DNA of 7,018 nucleotides from Clostridia bacterium (GTDB lineage Bacteria; Bacillota_A; Clostridia; UBA1212; UBA1255): NCBI GenBank assembly GCA_017522515.1, contig JAFWZH010000241.1, positions 1 through 7,018 of the forward strand. The letters are read 5' to 3'. Made by a program: the position numbers and the translations under genes. Positions within the stretch are counted from its first letter, which is position 1, and each line of letters opens with the position of its first letter. Below are positions 1-6,008 of the stretch, piece by piece. Under the pieces are notes generated by a model, which saw only the letters and a program-made list of their open reading frames with translations, ran no database searches and was not told the origin of the DNA.

Positions 1-1
1 A

Positions 2-175
2 GGAGAAAAACGCAAGTTTTTCACTCGCGCTTTTCTACATAAAGACTCGATTGTTCTGTCGGAACTTTCTATGATGAAAGGTTCAGCTTGTGTTGCTTAT
101 AATTGTCCTAACTGCAAAAAGATAGTCATTGACTACGCTGATGGCAGCAATGATTTGAACGGAGGTACAGAATGA
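2..175 (+). CDS. Zinc-ribbon-like protein resembling DUF6487/PF20097, C-terminal part (5' end outside window)
   Basis: An open frame enters from the left edge and runs 57 codons to a TGA. The visible end contains GSACVAYNCPNCKKIVIDYAD, with a CPxCKK knuckle (CPNCKK) that probably supplies one half of a zinc ribbon; the other Cys pair would lie upstream of the window. From memory this matches the C-terminal pattern of the small cytoplasmic DUF6487 (PF20097) proteins of Clostridia, which have an N-terminal CPxC pair and end in a 'Y-C-x-x-C-K-K-I-I-I-D-Y' block. Function in that family is unknown. The stop codon overlaps the ATG of the next gene by 4 bp (ATGA), and the GGAGG of that gene lies inside this frame, so the two genes are translationally coupled. 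The frame and its coupling are seen directly. The family name is recognition without a database search. Confidence 0.72.
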   Translation, partial: GEKRKFFTRAFLHKDSIVLSELSMMKGSACVAYNCPNCKKIVIDYADGSNDLNGGTE

Positions 176-696
176 AAAAGGCTTTGCGAATAGGAATATT
201 TTTAGGAATACTTGCTTTTTCTTGGATGTTCTTTCTGCTTGAAGAAGAACTTGCTTTTTATGGGATATATACGCTCATAGATTATCGCGTACACGAGATC
301 GCGGCAATTATTCCTATGCTCGCTATCCCGGCAACCGTAATCTTTTTGGTAATCGAAATTACTTCTATTGTGAAAAAGAAAGGCGATAAGTCGAGCAAGT
401 GGCTTGTCCTCTTGTTCGTATGTTTGATCGTGTTACAATCGTCGTGGTTCGTAGCACGTGCCGATGATATATCAACAAGCGTAACAGGAGTTGTTGTAGA
501 GGTTGATCCGGCAGAAGGCATTATTGTTATTGAAAAGGCGTATGGTGAGCAAAAAATACTTGCTGAGCTTGAAGCACCAAGCACCTTCTGCAACATGCTC
601 GAAGTTGGAGAAACATACTTTTTCACATACATACACGACAAAGATACACCCCACTTAGGCAGAATGGAAGCATTTAGACCCGTATCCGAGCCGTAA
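172..696 (+). CDS. Hypothetical small membrane protein, three predicted TM segments plus C-terminal beta-rich domain
   Basis: This 174-residue protein is not recognised. Hydrophobic segments lie at about residues 7-22, 42-67 and 77-94. The loop after the first is acidic (EEE, 24-26), and the loop between the second and third is rich in Lys (KKKGDKSSK). The remaining residues, about 100-174, look like a small beta-barrel: alternating hydrophobic strands (TGVVVEVD, GIIVIEKA, ETYFFTY) separated by turns, perhaps OB-like, which is inference. With Lys-rich ends inside, the C-terminal domain would face outward after three spans. The ATG is chosen because GGAGG (161-165) sits 6 nt upstream and the start overlaps the preceding stop codon. 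No GC-rich hairpin follows the stop, so where this transcript ends is unclear. The upstream gene encodes a zinc-ribbon-like protein, which does not reveal a function. Confidence 0.8.
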   Translation: MKKALRIGIFLGILAFSWMFFLLEEELAFYGIYTLIDYRVHEIAAIIPMLAIPATVIFLVIEITSIVKKKGDKSSKWLVLLFVCLIVLQSSWFVARADDISTSVTGVVVEVDPAEGIIVIEKAYGEQKILAELEAPSTFCNMLEVGETYFFTYIHDKDTPHLGRMEAFRPVSEP

Positions 697-726
697 AGGA
701 TGCAAAATAAAATTTTCTAAAAAAGT

Positions 727-757
727 GTGACCAACGCGCAAAAAAACGTAGTATATT
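727..757 (+). promoter_or_regulatory. Possible promoter of the lipoprotein-ABC transporter operon
   Basis: TATATT (752-757) matches the -10 consensus at five of six positions. GTGACC (727-732) is a weak -35 match (four of six) at a long 19-bp spacing. A run of seven A residues lies in the spacer. Spacers of 19 bp are known from promoters twisted by MerR-type activators, but no regulator is in view, so this may be coincidence. The 118-bp gap between the preceding stop codon and the lipoprotein start has no better candidate. Confidence 0.35.
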
Positions 758-814
758 AAGAGAATAGTTTTGCATAAATGAATAGATACATTTTTAATTT
801 AATTGAGGTGGAAT

Positions 815-1171
815 ATGAAAAGAATAGCAACTATATTTGTGTTAATTTGCATGTTGTCCGTGGTTTTAAGCGGATGCGGTAATTCTACTGTTACATTGGG
901 TACTTATCAAAACGAAAACAATGCGGAACAACAGGTCATTATCACAGAAAGCACTATTAAGTTTGTAAATGTTTCCTTTGATGAGTTCAACGAGGAACTG
1001 CGCCAAGATATGGGCATTGATTTCCGTTTGACCAATTTTATGAGTGGTGAAAATGCCTATACGTGCAAAGACGGTGTTTTGTCGGTTGACGTACAATTGG
1101 GCATATCCGTATCCTTTGAGTTCGGCAAAGATTATATTATCGTTAATGAGGAAACTTTCAAATTATGCTAA
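815..1171 (+). CDS. Small lipoprotein, first gene of the ABC transporter operon
   Basis: This 118-residue protein starts with a lipoprotein signal: basic MKR, a hydrophobic stretch at 4-17, and lipobox LSGC at 18-21, giving a lipidated Cys21 on the outer face of the membrane. The mature part is about 98 residues, mostly alternating strand-like stretches ([53 protein letters not shown]), with no recognised family or catalytic motif. The ATG at 815 is preferred over an in-frame TTG 12 bases upstream because that TTG overlaps the GAGGTGG ribosome binding site (805-811) and because MKR gives a normal signal-peptide start. The last codons overlap the ATPase gene by 7 bp, so the two are coupled. 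A surface lipoprotein encoded with a MacB-like transporter could sense or bind the substrate or cap the permease dimer; this is inference from position only. Confidence 0.85.
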   Translation: MKRIATIFVLICMLSVVLSGCGNSTVTLGTYQNENNAEQQVIITESTIKFVNVSFDEFNEELRQDMGIDFRLTNFMSGENAYTCKDGVLSVDVQLGISVSFEFGKDYIIVNEETFKLC

Positions 1172-1848
1172 AGCTGATTGATGTAAAAAAGGAATACCAA
1201 ACGCCCGGCGGATGTTTTTTCGCCCTTGACGGTGTTGCTCTTTGTGTAGAGGAAGGAGAATTTGTTGCGATTGTCGGAAAATCGGGCAGCGGCAAATCCA
1301 CTCTGCTCAATATGATTGGCACTTTGGATTCTGTTACAAGCGGTAGTATCTTGCTTGACGGTCAAGATATTGCCACGATGAACGGCAGGCAGCTTGCGGA
1401 AGTTCGTAACCAATCCATCGGTTTTGTTTTTCAGAGATTTAATTTAGAACCCGAATACACGGTGTATCAAAACGTGGAATTGCCATTGGTTATCAGCGGC
1501 TCGACCAAAAACGAGCAAAAAGTTCAAGCGGTTCTTGAACAGCTTGATTTGACATCAAAAGCCAAGATGAAAACCAAACTGCTTTCGGGCGGCGAACAGC
1601 AGCGGGTGGCTATTGCTCGTGCTATTATCAACGATCCAAAACTCATTTTAGCAGACGAACCTTGCGGTAATTTGGATACAACAAACAGTAATATCGTTAT
1701 GTCGATTTTGCAGGCTCTCAACCAACAAGGAAAAACGATTATTTTAGTAACCCACGATCAGGAAGATGCGAGAAAAGCACAGCGCATCGTTACTCTATCG
1801 AACGGTAGGATTATAAGCGATGAAAAGATTTCTACGGCTGATATATAA
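1165..1848 (+). CDS. ABC transporter ATP-binding protein, MacB/LolD/BceA type
   Basis: This is the cytoplasmic ATPase that drives the two permeases encoded next. At 227 residues it has the usual length for a stand-alone subunit of this family. All nucleotide-binding motifs are present in order: Walker [10 protein letters not shown] (38-46), Q-loop Gln90 in FVFQRFNL, signature LSGGEQQR (140-147), Walker B LILADEP with catalytic Glu165, D-loop GNLD (168-171) and switch His197 in LVTHD. The GTLD and FQRFNLEP contexts and the DEPxGNLD block place it with the MacB/LolD/BceA group, which usually moves lipoproteins, peptides or antimicrobials, or acts mechanically, rather than importing nutrients. 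Position 167 is Cys, where the family usually has Thr (DEPTGNLD). A GAGGAAA ribosome binding site (1148-1154) lies 10 nt upstream of the ATG. It overlaps the lipoprotein gene by 7 bp and the next gene by 29 bp. The type call is firm; the substrate is unknown. Confidence 0.96.
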   Translation: MLKLIDVKKEYQTPGGCFFALDGVALCVEEGEFVAIVGKSGSGKSTLLNMIGTLDSVTSGSILLDGQDIATMNGRQLAEVRNQSIGFVFQRFNLEPEYTVYQNVELPLVISGSTKNEQKVQAVLEQLDLTSKAKMKTKLLSGGEQQRVAIARAIINDPKLILADEPCGNLDTTNSNIVMSILQALNQQGKTIILVTHDQEDARKAQRIVTLSNGRIISDEKISTADI

Positions 1849-2953
1849 CGAATTAAAGGTTTTAAGAATATCCGTTGTTGTCGCCGCGATAACCTTGACA
1901 TTTTTTACTGCTTCGCTGTTTAGTGTACTGAATGTATATTTTAATCTATCCGATAACATTTTTGAGAATTTAGACAAAAGCGGAAGTTCGTTATCTATCA
2001 GTGCGGAAAACATAGCTGTAGCCGAGCAGAAATTAAGTATTGTCAACGGAAACTTTTGGGGGCATAAAAATAGCATAACGAGAAATGCGGTTTTAACAAA
2101 CGCACAAAATAAAGAATTTCACACCGAGCAACGCATAGAAACAGACGGCAACGTTCAGTTGTTTTCGTATTCCGGCGTTGCATATATAGCTACCGACAAA
2201 TATTTGCAGACCTATGAACAATATAACGACTATATTAAGGGGGATTTTCCTCGTCAAGCAAACGAGATCTGTTTGTGCAATTACATAGCAACTGAATTAG
2301 AGGTAGCTGTCGGAGATACGATCCGCATTGGAGAATATGATTTTATCGTAACAGCAATATATGATGAAACGCTTCTTAAAGGTTTACCGAATTACTTTGT
2401 TTGCGTTGATGATAACTTTATGTTTGATGACGTGAACATTGAATTAGCAACCTCGGCAGACACATACCGCTTATATAATAAATTGCTCTCAAAAGGGATA
2501 GACGTTCAGATCCCGGCGTTTTACGGTATTTATATCGACGGCATTTCTGCGACCAACGGCTTCTTATTGGCAATTTCTGCGGCGATTTTTATAGCAAATA
2601 TCATCATTGTTTACGCTATGTTTTCTATGATCGTCATAAATCGGAAAAAGCACATTTGCCGTATGATTACATTGGGCGCATCCAACGCCACCATATTTGA
2701 GGTGTTCTATCTGCTTTTGTTTGGCATTGTAACCGTGGTGAATGTTATTGCCTATGGCTTATCCAACGTGTTTGGAAAAGAAATCATTGGTATGTGCAGC
2801 TCCTTGTTTGAAATGGAATTTTCCGTTGCAAGACAGCCGCTTATCTTGCTCGTCTATACCGTTATCAATGTGATCTTGTTATTGTTGATGTATTTCGTGC
2901 AGATCAGAAGCATAAGCAAACAGACGGTTTTGGATTCAATCAAGGGGGAGTAA
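1820..2953 (+). CDS. ABC transporter permease 1, FtsX/MacB-like
   Basis: This 377-residue membrane protein has the four-helix MacB layout. One N-terminal transmembrane helix (about 18-40) is followed by a large extracytoplasmic domain (about 41-245) and three C-terminal helices (about 247-273, 292-317, 338-362). Within the external domain, GDFPRQANEICLCNYIATELEVAVGDTIRI followed by the strand EYDFIVTAIYD (residues about 141-182) is the typical 'G-x-P-x-x-x-N-E-I ... G-D-x-I' core of MacB-like permeases. The cytoplasmic loop NRKKHICRMITLGAS (274-288) corresponds to the 'R-E-I-x-x-L-R-A-L-G-A-S' coupling region of the FtsX-like domain. The protein ends KQTVLDSIKGE, a common type of tail. The start lies 29 bp inside the ATPase gene, with a modest AGGA 9 nt upstream, so translation likely depends on coupling. 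It probably pairs with the next gene product as a heterodimer. The family call is secure; the substrate is not visible. Confidence 0.92.
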   Translation: MKRFLRLIYNELKVLRISVVVAAITLTFFTASLFSVLNVYFNLSDNIFENLDKSGSSLSISAENIAVAEQKLSIVNGNFWGHKNSITRNAVLTNAQNKEFHTEQRIETDGNVQLFSYSGVAYIATDKYLQTYEQYNDYIKGDFPRQANEICLCNYIATELEVAVGDTIRIGEYDFIVTAIYDETLLKGLPNYFVCVDDNFMFDDVNIELATSADTYRLYNKLLSKGIDVQIPAFYGIYIDGISATNGFLLAISAAIFIANIIIVYAMFSMIVINRKKHICRMITLGASNATIFEVFYLLLFGIVTVVNVIAYGLSNVFGKEIIGMCSSLFEMEFSVARQPLILLVYTVINVILLLLMYFVQIRSISKQTVLDSIKGE

Positions 2954-4203
2954 TGATGAACATACTAAAAGTTGCACTACAAAACTTTTCAGCATATAAA
3001 AAGCATTATTTCAAATTGATTAGCGCGTTTGTGGCACTGATGTTTTTGCTCACAATTTTCACGACCTTTTCCATTGCCATAACCGATAAATACGCAGAAA
3101 TAAAAAGCAAGACCGTATCATCAAATTATGCGTTATCCGATGTTGAATTGGAAGCGGATAAATTATCAGCTGATTGCCATACGGAGAGTATAAAAAAAAT
3201 TGATATTTCAAGCCGATCCCAAGAGCTGTTCGGTACTGTGCTTGATTTCATTACGACTCAACGACTTGCGCTGATTATAGACGGAAAGACATACAGAAGT
3301 AATAGCGAACAATTTGTCAACCTCTATTCAAGCGAGGAATGGCAAATATTTACCGACAACGATTTTGCGGAATTTGGTGCATCTGCTCCCGAACAGCTTT
3401 TGCTCGGAAGGTTTCCAAATGCAGAAAACGAGATCGTTCTGTCACGAGGATTTTTAGACAGCTACAACATTTCGCAGGATGTTATCGGGCAAAAAATTCA
3501 AATCGTATCGGCTCGGTTTCAAGAGCGCATTATACTGAAGGATGTGGTTGTCTGCGGCATATTGACTGAAGCGTACTGTAATTTAACAGGACACGCAAAC
3601 AACGCCTTCTATTTTTCTCCGTCAATATTGGTTAGTGCCGATAATGATTACGTAGAAAGCTATCCTCAAAACGAGTTATATATCACTTCGTTTACCGAAT
3701 GGCTTGCCGAACCCGATATGGAGTATTTGACTTCAATTAAAGCTCGGTATATAGGACAAGACAGCATCAGCCAAATAGAGTACGTCAGCAACTTGCAGCT
3801 CATTCATCAGCAGATCGTGTTGTACGTTGGTATTTCGCTGATTTGCGGAATCATTTTGACGATCTTTTTGATATTAGAGAAGCTATGCTCATCAATGGCA
3901 AAAAATAGCGCGATGTTGTTGACGGTTGGAACGAACAATCGGCAGTTGATGTTAATTTATATCATTCAACTTGCCCTCGCCAATCTGATAGCTCTCGCCA
4001 TTTCGTGCCCCATATCAATAGGTGTTTTTGAGATAATCAATTACTTGCTGAGCAACACGTTGAATGTAAGACTGTCTATTTCAGTACCGTTATTCTTTAA
4101 TCTGATAGGTGTAGGCTTTATCTGCATTGCCGGTCTTACACTCATAGCGACAATTTACTTAATAATAAGATTAAGAAACAAGCAAATTCGAGACTTGATG
4201 TGA
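2953..4203 (+). CDS. ABC transporter permease 2, FtsX/MacB-like
   Basis: This 416-residue permease has the same layout as its neighbour but clearly different sequence: a transmembrane helix at about 21-43, an external domain at about 44-285, and helices at about 287-309, 333-363 and 381-406. The MacB-core block LLGRFPNAENEIVLSRGFLDSYNISQDVIGQKIQI sits at about 150-184. The loop EKLCSSMAKNSAMLLTVGTNNRQL (309-332) occupies the place of the FtsX coupling region, with TVGTNN replacing the usual ALGAS-like motif, which is rather divergent. The first ATG shares one base with the TAA of permease 1 and is followed at once by a second ATG at 2956. The AGGGGG ribosome binding site (2943-2948) is 4 nt from the first and 7 nt from the second, so initiation at 2956 (MNILKVAL) is at least as likely. 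It is the last gene before a strong terminator. Confidence 0.92.
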   Translation: MMNILKVALQNFSAYKKHYFKLISAFVALMFLLTIFTTFSIAITDKYAEIKSKTVSSNYALSDVELEADKLSADCHTESIKKIDISSRSQELFGTVLDFITTQRLALIIDGKTYRSNSEQFVNLYSSEEWQIFTDNDFAEFGASAPEQLLLGRFPNAENEIVLSRGFLDSYNISQDVIGQKIQIVSARFQERIILKDVVVCGILTEAYCNLTGHANNAFYFSPSILVSADNDYVESYPQNELYITSFTEWLAEPDMEYLTSIKARYIGQDSISQIEYVSNLQLIHQQIVLYVGISLICGIILTIFLILEKLCSSMAKNSAMLLTVGTNNRQLMLIYIIQLALANLIALAISCPISIGVFEIINYLLSNTLNVRLSISVPLFFNLIGVGFICIAGLTLIATIYLIIRLRNKQIRDLM

Positions 4204-4245
4204 ATACAAAACGTACTATTAGTATGCAAAGCAATAAATGTTTAA

Positions 4246-4274
4246 GGGTGTCGCTTCGGCGGCACCCATTTTTT
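4246..4274 (+). terminator. Intrinsic terminator of the ABC transporter operon
   Basis: A 9-bp stem, GGGTGTCGC (4246-4254) with GCGGCACCC (4259-4267), contains one G.U wobble. It closes on a TTCG loop with a C-G closing pair, the extra-stable UUCG tetraloop, and is followed by A and six T residues (4269-4274). It begins 42 nt after the second permease stop codon, so it separates the transporter from the protease genes. Confidence 0.95.
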
Positions 4275-4282
4275 ATATCGAG

Positions 4283-4312
4283 TTCATGCTTTTTTCAAAA
4301 ATATGATATAAT
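4283..4312 (+). promoter_or_regulatory. Possible extended -10 promoter for the protease operon
   Basis: A perfect TATAAT (4307-4312) is preceded by TG one base upstream (TGATATAAT), an extended -10 arrangement that can work without a good -35. The best -35 at 18 bp is only a partial match (TTCATG, 4283-4288). It lies just after the ABC operon terminator and points at the protease gene. Its spacer contains the first TTTTCAAAAA repeat. Confidence 0.5.
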
Positions 4313-4360
4313 AAAAAAATATTTTCAAAAACATTGAATAATGTGAGAAATTTTCAAAAA
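4292..4360 (+). repeat. Three direct copies of TTTTCAAAAA at 30- and 29-bp spacing
   Basis: Identical 10-mers begin at 4292, 4322 and 4351, so they sit almost exactly three helical turns apart and would face the same side of the DNA. Each is itself a TTTT-N-AAAA dyad. They could be operator half-sites or phased A-tracts that bend the promoter DNA. The surrounding sequence is very AT-rich, which raises the chance of coincidence. The copies are seen directly; the role is inference. Confidence 0.55.
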
Positions 4361-4378
4361 AATCTTGACATGTATTAT
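4351..4378 (+). promoter_or_regulatory. Second, weaker candidate promoter for the protease operon
   Basis: TATTAT (4373-4378) matches the -10 consensus at five of six positions. TTTTCA (4351-4356), the start of the third repeat, gives four of six at 16-bp spacing. A consensus TTGACA lies at 4365-4370, but it has no acceptable -10 at 16-18 bp downstream, so it is not counted as a -35 here. Confidence 0.3.
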
Positions 4379-4380
4379 TG

Positions 4381-4397
4381 AAGGGTACTTTTCCCTT
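4381..4397 (+). promoter_or_regulatory. Short hairpin in the protease leader
   Basis: AAGGG (4381-4385) and CCCTT (4393-4397) can pair around a 7-nt loop. The CCTT part could instead pair with AAGG (4411-4414) in the downstream Shine-Dalgarno sequence, so two exclusive pairings are possible on paper. No T-run follows, so it is not a terminator. A 5-bp stem is weak and may be chance; it could also be a DNA operator dyad. Confidence 0.25.
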
Positions 4398-4426
4398 ACA
4401 AACTATATTTAAGGAGGTATTGCTTT

Positions 4427-4504
4427 ATGTTGAACCGAAGTAATCCAAGAGTCCAAACATTCACCAACCGCAGACCCCCGCTCATCTTGCTGATGTTTAT
4501 TTGA
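4427..4504 (+). CDS. Possible 25-residue leader peptide upstream of the protease gene
   Basis: A short frame begins MLNRSNPRVQTF and ends NRRPPLILLMFI before a TGA. The AAGGAGGT at 4411-4418 is the best ribosome binding site in the window and lies 8-9 nt from this ATG, which is the main reason to think the frame is translated. The product is basic in the middle, has a Pro-Pro pair and ends in a hydrophobic run (LILLMF). It is 50 bp upstream of the protease start. It may be a regulatory leader peptide that controls translation downstream, a small secreted or membrane-active peptide, or the remains of an older gene start. I recognise no family and see no run of one amino acid of the kind used in classic attenuation. 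Confidence 0.4.
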   Translation: MLNRSNPRVQTFTNRRPPLILLMFI

Positions 4505-4540
4505 GAAAGAAGTTTTGTCAACATTATCGTTTAACAATAG

Positions 4541-4549
4541 AAAGGAGAG
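4541..4549 (+). promoter_or_regulatory. Ribosome binding site that fixes the protease start
   Basis: AAAGGAGAG lies 5 nt before ATG 4555. It supports that start over an in-frame TTG at 4501, which would add 18 polar residues (including KKFCQHYR) ahead of a good signal peptide. Confidence 0.8.
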
Positions 4550-4554
4550 ATAGG

Positions 4555-5991
4555 ATGCATAATACAAAATTGATGTGCAAAGCACTTTGTTTGTTCTTGG
4601 TTGCTTTCATGCTTCTTGCAATGTTCCCGTTTTCCGCTTTTGCATCAGATATAATTACTGCGGATTTTACGGAAACAATAGAAATTTCGTATATCAATAA
4701 CGACTACTCCGGTAAATATTTGCGGAATTTGAGTGGCTCTCCAAATGCAAGTTCTGGGTTACTCTCTTCTTTGGGCACAACAATACAGTGGCAAATAACT
4801 CCTGTAGGAGATGATATGTATACCATTAAACCAATGAACGATACGACAAAGTATCTTACAGGATCGTCTACTGCCTCATCTACTACCGTACAGCTATCCA
4901 CACTGACTGGTACGACTATCCCCGACCATTATAAATGGTATATCACTATAGCAACAGGTGGCGGTTGCCTAATCCAAAATGTACACACCGAGAAATACCT
5001 TTATGCAAATGGTAGTTCAATATACTCGTCGTCTACTTTGGGCACAGCCGGAACTACAAGTTATAGACAAAGAGTTTGGCGAATCGCAGATACATCATAT
5101 TACGGCAATACGAGTGCTCACTCACGGATTGAATTGCCTAATGGCTATTCGTTCAAGACATTGACATTGTTTGCCGGAGATAGTAAACAACCCGATTTGT
5201 TAGATGAATATGACAATGTTTTATGGCGTACTGCAGATAATTTTACCTTTAGCGGTTTTAACACCGCATATGTAACCTTAAACTCTACTACAGGAACATT
5301 TACCGCATCAACGTCTTCTGCATTGTATTCAGCAAACATAGTAGCAACTCACAAAGTCACAGGTCGAACAACGACTTTTACATTGGTTATAAATCCCAAG
5401 GCAGCCTTGGTGGGTGTTTCAAATGCAGGCCATGACCATTCATCAGCATTAACTAACATTGTTACAGATATACGGTCGTGTGGCTTTAGTAGTGCCAATG
5501 TGTATACTGGTGCGTTTACTACTAATACTATAGATTCTCATTTGGATTCTGATGCTAATAATGTGTTTGTTAGTAGAAGTCATGGTGGTAGAGTGATAAC
5601 AAGCAGCGGTTCTCAACTTGGGACAACCTTATTGCTTAATGACAATGAGGACAATCAAATATATTATCATAGCTATCAATCAATCAAATCTTTGGATTTG
5701 ACGAATATGACATTAGTGATGTTTATTGGTTGTGAAACCGCCGCTGGCGGCGAAGGAGGTCTTAATCTACCTACCGTTGCAGTTGAACAAGGGGCAAGGA
5801 CTTCGGTGGGATTTAGAGGATCCATTGACTGCGCCACCGCTAATAATTGGACAGAAGATTTCTTTGACTTGATCAAAAATGGTTTATCCGTAAATGCAGC
5901 ATGTGCTCAACTGGCCGCTAATAACAAATATGCAGGCACGGGTTTAGCAACTTTCGAAATATGTGGTTATGATTACACTCGGTTGAAATGA
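4555..5991 (+). CDS. Secreted ricin-type lectin / Ig-like / caspase-like (CHAT or clan CD) cysteine peptidase
   Basis: This 478-residue protein has a Sec signal peptide (basic start, hydrophobic 10-26, likely cut after AFA at 30). Residues about 43-178 form three matching repeats, each with a KYL strand (54-56, 99-101, 147-149) and a W-x-I strand (QWQI at W79, KWYI at W128, VWRI at W175). This is the three-fold pattern of a RICIN_2-type beta-trefoil, suggesting sugar binding. Residues about 190-281 look like a divergent bacterial Ig-like domain ending TFTLVINP. The C-terminal part (about 283-478) has the clan CD signature: a hydrophobic strand then His-Gly-Gly (NVFVSRSHGG, His343), and a hydrophobic strand then Gly-Cys (TLVMFIGCETA, Cys393). 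It continues with LPTVAVEQGARTSVGFRGSI (405-424), like the 'A-G-A-R-S-V-x-x-S-x-W' block of CHAT proteases. It is therefore likely an extracellular cysteine endopeptidase; substrate and activity are inferred. No sortase motif or cell-wall repeat is seen. It is followed at once by a lipoprotein gene. Confidence 0.78.
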   Translation: MHNTKLMCKALCLFLVAFMLLAMFPFSAFASDIITADFTETIEISYINNDYSGKYLRNLSGSPNASSGLLSSLGTTIQWQITPVGDDMYTIKPMNDTTKYLTGSSTASSTTVQLSTLTGTTIPDHYKWYITIATGGGCLIQNVHTEKYLYANGSSIYSSSTLGTAGTTSYRQRVWRIADTSYYGNTSAHSRIELPNGYSFKTLTLFAGDSKQPDLLDEYDNVLWRTADNFTFSGFNTAYVTLNSTTGTFTASTSSALYSANIVATHKVTGRTTTFTLVINPKAALVGVSNAGHDHSSALTNIVTDIRSCGFSSANVYTGAFTTNTIDSHLDSDANNVFVSRSHGGRVITSSGSQLGTTLLLNDNEDNQIYYHSYQSIKSLDLTNMTLVMFIGCETAAGGEGGLNLPTVAVEQGARTSVGFRGSIDCATANNWTEDFFDLIKNGLSVNAACAQLAANNKYAGTGLATFEICGYDYTRLK

Positions 5992-5996
5992 TTTTT

Positions 5997-6002
5997 AGGA
6001 GG
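5997..6002 (+). promoter_or_regulatory. Ribosome binding site that fixes the lipoprotein start
   Basis: A full AGGAGG sits 6 nt before ATG 6009. It supports this start over the ATG at 5988, which overlaps the protease stop by 4 bp but has no comparable site and would add MIFRRKI. The site begins 6 nt after the protease stop, so terminating ribosomes could reload here. Confidence 0.8.
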
Positions 6003-6008
6003 AAAATT

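Larger units (their letters stand above)
4204..4554 (+). other. Gene-poor regulatory spacer before the protease gene (351 bp)
   Basis: This spacer holds, in order: the ABC operon terminator, an extended -10 promoter-like sequence, three TTTTCAAAAA repeats, a second possible promoter, a short hairpin (AAGGG 4381-4385 with CCCTT 4393-4397), a 25-codon frame with a strong ribosome binding site, and the ribosome binding site of the protease gene. Transcripts from either candidate promoter would have a leader of roughly 170-240 nt, long for this window. I see no recognisable riboswitch class or T-box, and no terminator-type hairpin followed by a T-run between the promoters and the protease start. 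Confidence 0.75.

Noticed and set aside
282..641. 119-codon frame on the minus strand
   Set aside because: It is antisense to the membrane protein gene, has no good ribosome binding site in view, and encodes a composition typical of an antisense shadow.
803..814. TTG start for the small lipoprotein
   Set aside because: It overlaps the GAGGTGG ribosome binding site of ATG 815.
3339..3569. 76-codon plus-strand frame inside permease 2
   Set aside because: It is a shifted reading of a clear permease gene and encodes an Arg/Cys-rich product with no family likeness.
4292..4360. CRISPR-like array
   Set aside because: The repeats are only 10 bp and low complexity, and the 19-20-bp intervals are AT-rich and promoter-like. 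No cas gene is near.
4365..4370. Consensus TTGACA as a -35 box
   Set aside because: No acceptable -10 hexamer lies 16-18 bp downstream.
4501..4554. TTG start adding 18 residues to the peptidase
   Set aside because: The extension is polar and would bury the signal peptide. AAAGGAGAG sits properly before ATG 4555.
4597..5090. Ricin-like toxin reading of the beta-trefoil
   Set aside because: Only the lectin fold is suggested. There is no ribosome-inactivating or ADP-ribosyltransferase domain, and the catalytic part looks like a peptidase.
5676..5876. Minus-strand frame within the peptidase gene
   Set aside because: It is antisense to the catalytic core, with no recognisable product or ribosome binding site.
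5988..6008. ATG overlapping the peptidase stop as start of the lipoprotein
   Set aside because: AGGAGG at 5997-6002 lies inside this stretch and serves ATG 6009, which also gives a normal lipoprotein signal.
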